Assembly (NCBI GenBank): GCA_031363705.1
Contig: JANLUX010000031.1
Span: 1 to 7,595, forward strand
Reading direction: 5' to 3'
Length of the DNA: 7,595 bases
Origin: JANLUX01 sp031363705
GTDB lineage: Bacteria; Bacteroidota; Bacteroidia; AKYH767-A; OLB10
Shown: in pieces, positions 1-5,265 of the stretch
How the letters are laid out: each line of letters begins with the position of its first letter
How positions within the stretch are numbered: position 1 is the first letter of the stretch
Position numbers and translations under genes: made by a program
Notes under the pieces: generated by a model
The model's database searches: none
The model's input: only the letters and a program-made list of their open reading frames with translations
What the model was told of the DNA's origin: nothing

Positions 1-2
1 AA

Positions 3-560
3 GTAGCAAATAACGTTGGTTCAGCAAATCCTGTTTCGTTTGTTGATTACCGAACTGCTCTCCCCTTTCCCTTTACCTATGGTTTGTCAGCTAATGACAC
101 TTACCAGAAAATGGGACAGAATCAAAAAATGATTAATAATAATTATGATGCTTATGGCACACTTATCACCAGCAGTGCAACTTATAATAATGTGGTGCGA
201 AATGTGATTACTGATGATGGTTCAGGTTCTGCCACATGGTATAGCTCTTCACCATTGATGCCCCTTTTCCAGATAAACGATGGAGGAACAATGATATTAT
301 GGGAATTAACTTCTTCCACAGGTGTTACAGAAGTAAAAAATAATTCATTATTTGAATTATATCCTAACCCTGCTACAAACCAGCTAATAATTATTAATAA
401 AGAACCAGTTACTAAAATTGAAATTATTAATGATGCCGGACAATTGCTGTTTACCACCACAAAAACGCGCATAGATATTTCTTTACTTAAAGCAGGTGTG
501 TATCATGCAAAAGTTTATTCTGTTAAAGGAAGTGCTTCCCAGGTTTTTATCAAAGAATAA
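3..560 (+). CDS. Secreted protein with T9SS type A C-terminal sorting domain (5' end missing)
   Basis: The frame is open from the left edge to the TAA at 558-560, so this is the last 185 codons of a longer gene. A TTG at 84 could serve as a start, but the frame continues upstream in similar composition, so I treat the gene as cut by the window. The last ~73 residues (from about 339) form a Por secretion system sorting domain: the YPNPATNQL motif, then a strand with IEIINDAGQLL, then ISLLKAGVYHAKVY and a final strand ending VFIKE. In this family the domain directs passage through the outer membrane by the type IX system and is removed or used for surface attachment. The upstream part is rich in N, T, S, G and Y, as expected for an extracellular protein, but I recognise no catalytic domain, so the cargo function is unknown. 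A strong terminator follows. Confidence 0.9.
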   Translation, partial: VANNVGSANPVSFVDYRTALPFPFTYGLSANDTYQKMGQNQKMINNNYDAYGTLITSSATYNNVVRNVITDDGSGSATWYSSSPLMPLFQINDGGTMILWELTSSTGVTEVKNNSLFELYPNPATNQLIIINKEPVTKIEIINDAGQLLFTTTKTRIDISLLKAGVYHAKVYSVKGSASQVFIKE

Positions 561-580
561 TAGTTATTTTTTTTCATTGA

Positions 581-611
581 AACACCTCACTTAAATGTGG
601 GGTGTTTTTTT
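581..611 (+). terminator. Rho-independent terminator of the T9SS cargo gene
   Basis: A 10-bp stem (AACACCTCAC at 581-590 with GTGGGGTGTT at 597-606, one G-T wobble) closes a six-base loop (TTAAAT) and runs into a T tract that continues to 611. It lies 20 bases after the stop codon at 560. This is a textbook intrinsic terminator and insulates the kinase gene downstream from upstream transcription. Confidence 0.9.
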
Positions 612-652
612 GTTTTACCGTCTTTTGAAATTTAATTCCGGAGATAAAAACC

Positions 653-685
653 ATATAATCAAAATACACTCACACTGGATTATAT
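653..685. repeat. Spaced inverted repeat, 8-bp arms
   Basis: ATATAATC at 653-660 is exactly complementary to GATTATAT at 678-685, with a 17-base spacer. The arms are AT-rich, so chance is a real possibility. The spacing could suit a dimeric regulator. Confidence 0.3.
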
Positions 686-711
686 TTTTCTTTTTTTAAA
701 TCTCAGCTTTT

Positions 712-730
712 GTTAAAAGGATTTTTTAAC
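712..730. repeat. AT-rich hairpin, 7-bp stem
   Basis: GTTAAAA (712-718) pairs with TTTTAAC (724-730) around a five-base loop. It is a weak stem with no T tract after it, so it is not a terminator. Its role is unknown. Confidence 0.35.
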
Positions 731-795
731 AGATAAATCTTAATGTATTTCCGCAACTACTAATATATATTCATTTACAAGGCATTTATCCATAT

Positions 796-811
796 TAAAG
801 GTTCACCTTTA
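796..811. promoter_or_regulatory. Operator-like 16-bp palindrome upstream of the kinase gene
   Basis: TAAAGGT (796-802) and ACCTTTA (805-811) are perfect inverted arms around a two-base centre. A two-base loop cannot form a stable hairpin, so a dimeric DNA-binding protein is the likelier reader. It lies about 150 bases before the kinase start. No regulator can be named from the sequence. Confidence 0.4.
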
Positions 812-961
812 CATTATATTGCAGTAAAGTATTTTTAATACCGCTGTTTTTCGCTAACCATTTTTTAGCAACAATATATCAAGCAACATAATCATTTTAA
901 CTAATTGCAGAATATAATAAGTCATTGGCAATGATATACACAGTTAACAAATTCAATTGAA

Positions 962-2494
962 ATGAAAAAAAACATAAGTGAGAATGAAACGGAAAAATGG
1001 TCCGCCAAATTAATCAGTGCGAATAAAAAACTTGTATTTCAAAATGCAGAAAAAGAAAAACGTGCTGGAGAATTAATCATTGCTAACGAGGAACTTTTAT
1101 ACCAGAATGGTGAGAAAGAGAAAAGAGCTGCTGAGTTAAAAATTGCAAATGTTGAATTGATATTTCAAAACACCGAAAAAGAAAACCGGGCTGCTGAATT
1201 AAATATTGCCAATATAGAATTGGTATTTCAGAATAACGAAAAGGAAAAAAGAGCTGCAGAATTAATAGTGGCAAACGTGGAATTAATATATCAGAATGGT
1301 GAGAAAGAAAAAAGGGCTGCTGAGTTGATAATTGCAAATGTTGAATTGATATTTCAAAACACTGAAAAAGAAAACCGTGCTGCTGAATTAAATATTGCCA
1401 ATATAGAGCTGGTATTTCAAAATAACGAAAAGGAAAAAAGAGCTTCAGAATTAAATGTGGCAAACGTGGAATTAATATATCAGAATGGTGAGAAAGAAAA
1501 AAGGGCTGCCGAGTTAAAAATTGCAAACATTGAACTGGTATTCCAAAACGGAGAAAAGGAAAAACGTGCCGCAGAGTTGATTGTGGCTAACATAGAACTG
1601 GTTTTTCAAAATGATGAAAAGGAAAAAAGAGCTTCAGAATTAATTATTGCGAATGTAGAGTTGATTTTTCAAAACGGAGAAAAAGAAAAACGGGCTTCTG
1701 AGTTAAGTGTTGCATTGCAGGAGCTGGCTTTACAAAATTATGAAAAGGAAAAACTGGCTGTTGCATTAAATAATGTAAATAAAGAATTGGAAACATTTGC
1801 ATATGTTGCAAGTCATGATTTACAGGAACCGCTGCGTAAAATTCAAACATTTATCAGTAGAATAAATGATAATGAGGATAATATATTATCAGATAAAAGC
1901 AAAGAACATTTTATAATAGTACAGGATGCTGCCAGTCGGATGCAAACATTAATCATTGACATCCTTGCATTTTCGCGTGTAACAAAAACAGAAAGAAAAT
2001 TTGAAGAAGTTGATCTTAACAAACTGATAAATGAAATAATTGAGGATCTCAAAGAATCCATTGATGAGAAAAAGGCGATCATAGAAACTCAGCATTTGAT
2101 AAACATTAATATCATTCCCTTTCAGTTCAGGCAGGCAATTCAAAATCTCATTTACAATGCACTTAAATTTTCTAAACCCGGTTTATCTCCTGTCATTAAA
2201 ATAACATCAGAAATTGTATGCAACAATTCAAAAAATAAAAATCTTTTACCCGACATAGCGTATTGTCATATTTCAATTGCTGATAATGGAATAGGGTTTG
2301 ATCCTGATTACAGCGAAAGTATTTTTGAAGTTTTTAAAAAACTGCATGGAAGATCAGAATATAAAGGTACCGGTATAGGACTGGCAATTGTAAAAAAGGT
2401 GATAGAAAATCACAACGGTTATATTACAGCTACCGGTAATTTAAACGCAGGAGCTACATTCGATATATTTTTACCTGTTACACAAATGTTATAA
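962..2494 (+). CDS. Soluble histidine kinase with an N-terminal rod of 21-residue repeats
   Basis: A 510-aa sensor kinase that should autophosphorylate a histidine and pass the phosphate to a response regulator. Residues 9-260 are twelve 21-residue units (consensus EKEKRAAELIIANVELIFQN), predicted to be coiled coil. A partial thirteenth unit runs straight into the HisKA helix. The H-box is SHDLQEPLRK with H285 as the phosphate acceptor. The HATPase_c domain shows the N-box (NLIYNALKFS, N399), G1 (DNGIGF, 441-446), F-box (IFEVFKKL) and G2 (GTGIGL, 469-474), so it looks active. There is no membrane segment, signal peptide, PAS, GAF or receiver domain, so it should be cytoplasmic and its input is unknown. 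The ATG at 962 is well supported: an in-frame stop lies at 932-934. No Shine-Dalgarno is visible, as is common in this phylum. No response regulator lies nearby, so this is an orphan kinase in this window. Confidence 0.92.
   Translation: MKKNISENETEKWSAKLISANKKLVFQNAEKEKRAGELIIANEELLYQNGEKEKRAAELKIANVELIFQNTEKENRAAELNIANIELVFQNNEKEKRAAELIVANVELIYQNGEKEKRAAELIIANVELIFQNTEKENRAAELNIANIELVFQNNEKEKRASELNVANVELIYQNGEKEKRAAELKIANIELVFQNGEKEKRAAELIVANIELVFQNDEKEKRASELIIANVELIFQNGEKEKRASELSVALQELALQNYEKEKLAVALNNVNKELETFAYVASHDLQEPLRKIQTFISRINDNEDNILSDKSKEHFIIVQDAASRMQTLIIDILAFSRVTKTERKFEEVDLNKLINEIIEDLKESIDEKKAIIETQHLININIIPFQFRQAIQNLIYNALKFSKPGLSPVIKITSEIVCNNSKNKNLLPDIAYCHISIADNGIGFDPDYSESIFEVFKKLHGRSEYKGTGIGLAIVKKVIENHNGYITATGNLNAGATFDIFLPVTQML
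986..1741 (+). repeat. In-frame 63-bp tandem repeat, 12 units
   Basis: A degenerate first unit (986-1048) is followed by eleven clear 63-bp units (1049-1741), all exactly 21 codons with no indels. A further partial unit (from 1742) blends into the kinase helix. In the 21-residue unit, counting from its EKEK, A6, N13 and N20 fall at one heptad position and L9, L16 and K2 at the other, giving three heptads per unit. Variation between units is mostly conservative (V/I, A/S, F/Y). Similar EKEKRAAEL-type repeats are, to my recollection, seen in other bacterial signalling proteins, so the repeat type is not new. Confidence 0.95.
1112..1489 (+). repeat. Higher-order 189-bp duplication (three units copied as a block)
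   Basis: The block 1112-1300 (units 2-4) is repeated as 1301-1489 (units 5-7). By hand count the two copies differ at 12 of 189 bases and at 3 of 63 residues. A perfect identity of 53 bases links 1268-1320 with 1457-1509, exactly 189 bases apart. The array therefore grew at least once by copying three units together, more recently than the single units diverged. Confidence 0.85.
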
Positions 2495-2663
2495 CGCGTG
2501 TTCTGTTTATCGTTGCATTTTCATCATTATGATGTCTGTTAGGCTGCAATTTTAAAATAATCATTAAAAAATCAGATATAATTACATACCAGGTTTTTCT
2601 TAAGTTAAATAAATACGCTATGTATCTTGAGTAAGTAAAGTTTTTATTCACCTGTATTTTCTT

Positions 2664-2671
2664 TAGGTTTG
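2664..2671 (+). promoter_or_regulatory. Possible Bacteroidota -7 box (TAnnTTTG) for the restriction gene
   Basis: TAGGTTTG matches the Bacteroidota -7 consensus TAnnTTTG. The expected -33 TTG is not present; only a T-run at 2641-2645 lies at a suitable distance. The box ends 13 bases before the ATG at 2685, which would give a nearly leaderless transcript. The match is therefore weak evidence. Confidence 0.25.
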
Positions 2672-2684
2672 CTCTTTATCATTT

Positions 2685-5096
2685 ATGACCCTTTACCAAA
2701 AACTACAGCAAGCCCGCAGCGAAGAAGATGTAAAAGATGCCTACATAAAAGCGCTTGGCTTAAAAGGATATTCCAAAAACCTTATTGATATACAAACTAA
2801 AGAAATATGGTTTGAAGCAAAGGATAATAGCCGTCTTTCAACCTATGCCATGTTTACGCAGTTGTTGCATTATGTACAGCAGGCATTGAACAAAGGAGAT
2901 TATATTCCGCCTTTTCTCTCGGTGATAGATACACAGAAAGCTGCTATTATGAAAAGCGAGGATGTGCTTCCTTTTCTTGCCAGAAAAACAATTAAATGGG
3001 GCAAGTCAGCAAGTGGTTACACCCCCGAAGCGCTTGACGCTATTTCAGCATATATAGGAACTCATTTTGTTTCTTTTAAAATAGAAACCCACGAAGAGGA
3101 GTTTATCAATACCATAAAATATGCTATTGCAAAAGGTGATATTATCCGCACACAAATTACTCCCGACAATTTAAAGCAGGTGTTCGACAAGTGGGTAGTT
3201 ATGATTGGCAGGGAAATAAAAAATGTGACTGAAGAAAATTATGCACTCTTGTTTTTTGCTGACATCATGCATGATGGAACAACAGCTACGCACGATAACT
3301 TAACCGCACAATTGCTGCACAAAAACAATGCTCCTGTCTTTAGCCTTGGCGGCAAAATTTATGAACTGGGAAACAAAGAAGGCTACCGCCAGTTCTGGGC
3401 TATCTATCACAAGCCGCCTAAATCAGAATACCGCAATTATTTATTAGAAAGGCGCGACAGCTTAATCCCTTTAGACGAACGCAGCTTTAAAGGCGCCTTC
3501 TATACTCCTCTCAATGTTGTTGACAAGGCATACGACAAGCTCACTGAAACATTAGGTAATAACTGGCAGCGCGAATACATAGTATGGGATATGTGTTGCG
3601 GAGTAGGCAACCTCGAAGTGAAGCACAGCAACCCACGCAATATATTTATGAGCACTTTAGATCAGGCAGATGTGGATGTAATGAAAGCCACCAAAACCTG
3701 TGTGGCTGCACATCGTTTTCAATACGATTACCTGAATGATGATATTACTGATGATGGAAAAATAGATTATTATCTTACAAATAAAATTCCCCTCACCTTA
3801 CGCAAAGCCATTGCAGATGGTAAAAAGATTTTGGTATTGATGAATCCGCCTTATGCGGAAAGTGGAAGTTCAAGTGGTGAAGAAGCGAAGACGAATGTTG
3901 CTACTACTAAAATGAGTATTAGTATGCAAGAATATGGTTTTGCAAAAAGGGAGTTGTTTACTCAATTTGTGGCAAGACTTATAAAAGAAATTCCAACTGC
4001 AACATTGGCAATGTTTAGCAAGTTGAAGTATGTAAATGCACCCAATTTTGAATTATTCAGAGAGAAATGGAATGCAGAATATTTAGGTGGCTTTATCGTG
4101 CATAGCAAGGCTTTTGATGGACTGAATGGAGATTTTCCAATCGGCTTTTTAGTATGGAAAACAAATCAAATTGCAAAAAATAAAAGTGTTATTACTGAAA
4201 TCAATACTGATGTGTTTGATAAGAACACTAATCCAATTGGAGAGAAAAAGTTTTACAATCTACCTAATAATACATTTTTGAATTCTTGGGTTAAAAGACC
4301 CAAAGCAAATAAGCAAGCTGTTATTCCTCTAAAGAATGCTGTTTCACCTGCAACGCGAACGATAGATGTTAGGGGTTGCTACTGGTCTGATAATGCTATT
4401 GGTAGTTTGTACTTATCTTCAAATGATGTTCAAAGTATTCGAACAACCGCGTTAGTTTCATCAGGATTTAATAGTGCAGGTGCTTTCTTTGTTAATTTAG
4501 AAAACCTCTGGCAAGCAGCTCTTATATTAGCTGTTCGTAAATTAGTAAAACCGACCTGGGTCAACGACCGCGACCAATTCCTACAACCTACTGAACCATT
4601 AACCGAAGAATTTAAAAGCGATTGTTTGATTTGGATGCTCTTCAACGGAAGCAACTTAACAGCCAGTGCAAATGACCTTGAATGGAACGGCAAAAAATGG
4701 AGCATAGTAAATCATTTTATTCCCTACACCGAAGAAGAAGTAAATGCACCTGACCGTTTTGAGAGTGATTTTATGGTTCGCTACTTATCAACCCTTCAAG
4801 GGTTTGGAACCCTTGAAGGGATAGCTGCCCTGAGCACCGAAGCCAAACAAGTTTATGAAGAAGGAAAAAAATTATGGCAGGCTTATTTTGCACACACTGA
4901 TGTACGCACCGTGCGCGATGAATTAAAACTTAACCGTGCCGATGTAGGTTGGTATCAGATACGCAAAGCATTGCAGGCGCGTAACAGCAGTAGCGAATTT
5001 CCTCCTGTAAGCTTCAAGCCATTTGAAGAGTCATATAAAGCATTAACAGAAAAATTGCAGCCCATGGTGTATGAGTTGGGTTTTTTAAAAGTGTAA
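2685..5096 (+). CDS. Single-chain restriction-modification enzyme, type IIG-like (nuclease plus adenine-N6 methyltransferase)
   Basis: An 803-aa protein predicted to methylate adenine in a specific DNA site and cut unmethylated DNA. The N-terminal segment carries a PD-(D/E)xK nuclease signature: D35, then E44-A-K46 in a hydrophobic strand (IWFEAK), then Q59-LLH-Y63, the QxxxY motif of HsdR/RecB-like nucleases. The D-x8-ExK spacing is close to that of MmeI (D-x9-ExK). The methyltransferase core follows in gamma-class order: motif X (GAFYTP, 270-275), motif I (DMCCGVGN, 302-309) and catalytic motif IV (NPPY, 387-390). Residues ~500-803 are presumably the target-recognition domain, with no motif I can name. 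No separate R, M or S gene is adjacent, which fits one self-contained enzyme. The ATG at 2685 keeps the nuclease motif; later starts would lose it. Oddities are an internal palindrome (4792-4820) and a more AT-rich middle. It could instead be a methyltransferase with an inactive nuclease domain. Confidence 0.82.
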   Translation: MTLYQKLQQARSEEDVKDAYIKALGLKGYSKNLIDIQTKEIWFEAKDNSRLSTYAMFTQLLHYVQQALNKGDYIPPFLSVIDTQKAAIMKSEDVLPFLARKTIKWGKSASGYTPEALDAISAYIGTHFVSFKIETHEEEFINTIKYAIAKGDIIRTQITPDNLKQVFDKWVVMIGREIKNVTEENYALLFFADIMHDGTTATHDNLTAQLLHKNNAPVFSLGGKIYELGNKEGYRQFWAIYHKPPKSEYRNYLLERRDSLIPLDERSFKGAFYTPLNVVDKAYDKLTETLGNNWQREYIVWDMCCGVGNLEVKHSNPRNIFMSTLDQADVDVMKATKTCVAAHRFQYDYLNDDITDDGKIDYYLTNKIPLTLRKAIADGKKILVLMNPPYAESGSSSGEEAKTNVATTKMSISMQEYGFAKRELFTQFVARLIKEIPTATLAMFSKLKYVNAPNFELFREKWNAEYLGGFIVHSKAFDGLNGDFPIGFLVWKTNQIAKNKSVITEINTDVFDKNTNPIGEKKFYNLPNNTFLNSWVKRPKANKQAVIPLKNAVSPATRTIDVRGCYWSDNAIGSLYLSSNDVQSIRTTALVSSGFNSAGAFFVNLENLWQAALILAVRKLVKPTWVNDRDQFLQPTEPLTEEFKSDCLIWMLFNGSNLTASANDLEWNGKKWSIVNHFIPYTEEEVNAPDRFESDFMVRYLSTLQGFGTLEGIAALSTEAKQVYEEGKKLWQAYFAHTDVRTVRDELKLNRADVGWYQIRKALQARNSSSEFPPVSFKPFEESYKALTEKLQPMVYELGFLKV
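4792..4820. repeat. Perfect 13-bp inverted repeat inside the restriction gene
   Basis: CCCTTCAAGGGTT (4792-4804) and AACCCTTGAAGGG (4808-4820) are perfectly complementary around a three-base loop. Each arm also holds an 11-base near-palindrome (CCCTT-N-AAGGG). With the preceding A the segment is 30 bases, ten codons in frame, encoding TLQGFGTLEG (residues 703-712). It resembles the small palindromic repeats found dispersed in Bacteroidota genomes. Confidence 0.8.
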
Positions 5097-5111
5097 GCAT
5101 TTCCAGTGAAG

Positions 5112-5130
5112 TCAGGTTTTTTCAACCTGA
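5112..5130. repeat. Hairpin after the restriction gene
   Basis: TCAGGTT (5112-5118) pairs with AACCTGA (5124-5130) around TTTTC, 15 bases after the stop codon. The run that follows is A, not T, so it is not a classical intrinsic terminator for the + strand, though the RNA stem could protect the 3' end. It resembles the hairpin at 5157-5169. Confidence 0.5.
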
Positions 5131-5156
5131 AAAAAACTGATTCGTCCTCCATGTAA

Positions 5157-5169
5157 GGTTTTTCAAACC
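5157..5169. repeat. Second, related hairpin
   Basis: GGTTT (5157-5161) pairs with AAACC (5165-5169) around TTC. Its core, AGGTTTTTCAAACC, matches that of the hairpin 41-45 bases upstream, so the two may be decayed copies of one small palindromic repeat. Confidence 0.35.
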
Positions 5170-5196
5170 CCACACCACAAAGAAAATTGACTACAC

Positions 5197-5232
5197 ACGA
5201 ATTTATTAAATCCAAAATATTTCCAAATTCGT
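5197..5232. promoter_or_regulatory. Spaced inverted repeat upstream of the TonB-dependent receptor
   Basis: ACGAATTT (5197-5204) and AAATTCGT (5225-5232) are perfect inverted arms with a 20-base AT-rich spacer, ending 33 bases before the receptor ATG. The position would suit an operator or promoter region. No known regulator site (such as a full Fur box) is recognisable. Confidence 0.35.
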
Positions 5233-5265
5233 ATCTACTGTATCAAATGAATAACCACACACTGT

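Larger units (their letters stand above)
612..961. other. 350-base AT-rich non-coding leader of the histidine kinase
   Basis: I see no credible gene on either strand here and no RNA gene. The stretch is strongly AT-rich and contains three dyads, listed separately (653-685, 712-730, 796-811). No convincing Bacteroidota promoter (TTG, about 20 bases, TAnnTTTG) could be found by eye, although one is expected because of the terminator just upstream. The leader is long for a compact genome, so it may hold regulatory sites or a long 5' untranslated region. Confidence 0.6.

Noticed and set aside
965..972. Run of eight A bases at the start of the kinase gene as a phase-variation tract
   Set aside because: It is short, common in AT-rich genomes, and encodes the ordinary start MKKN. 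There is no sign of contingency design.
1083..1526. A long open frame on the minus strand across the repeat region
   Set aside because: It is a periodic mirror of the kinase repeat in another frame, has no start context or recognisable domain, and simply results from the absence of certain codons in the repeated unit.
1049..1741. The 63-bp periodic sequence as a CRISPR array or non-coding satellite
   Set aside because: There are no unique spacers. Every unit is exactly 21 codons, and differences between the copied blocks are mostly synonymous, so it is a coding repeat.
2513..2549. Possible terminator after the kinase gene (TTGCA ... TGCAA, with CATCAT-T-ATGATG inside)
   Set aside because: The outer stem is only five bases, the T tract after it is broken by A bases, and the inner palindrome has a one-base centre, so no stable terminator hairpin is evident.
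2685..5096. A phage-defence methyltransferase of the BREX (PglX) or DISARM type
   Set aside because: PglX is much longer (about 1200 aa), and none of the partner genes of these systems lies in the window. The nuclease signature at the N terminus fits a self-contained type IIG enzyme better.
5219..5226. TATTTCCA as a -7 promoter box for the receptor, with TTG at 5187-5189 as -33
   Set aside because: It lacks the TTTG half of the TAnnTTTG consensus and the spacing is on the long side.
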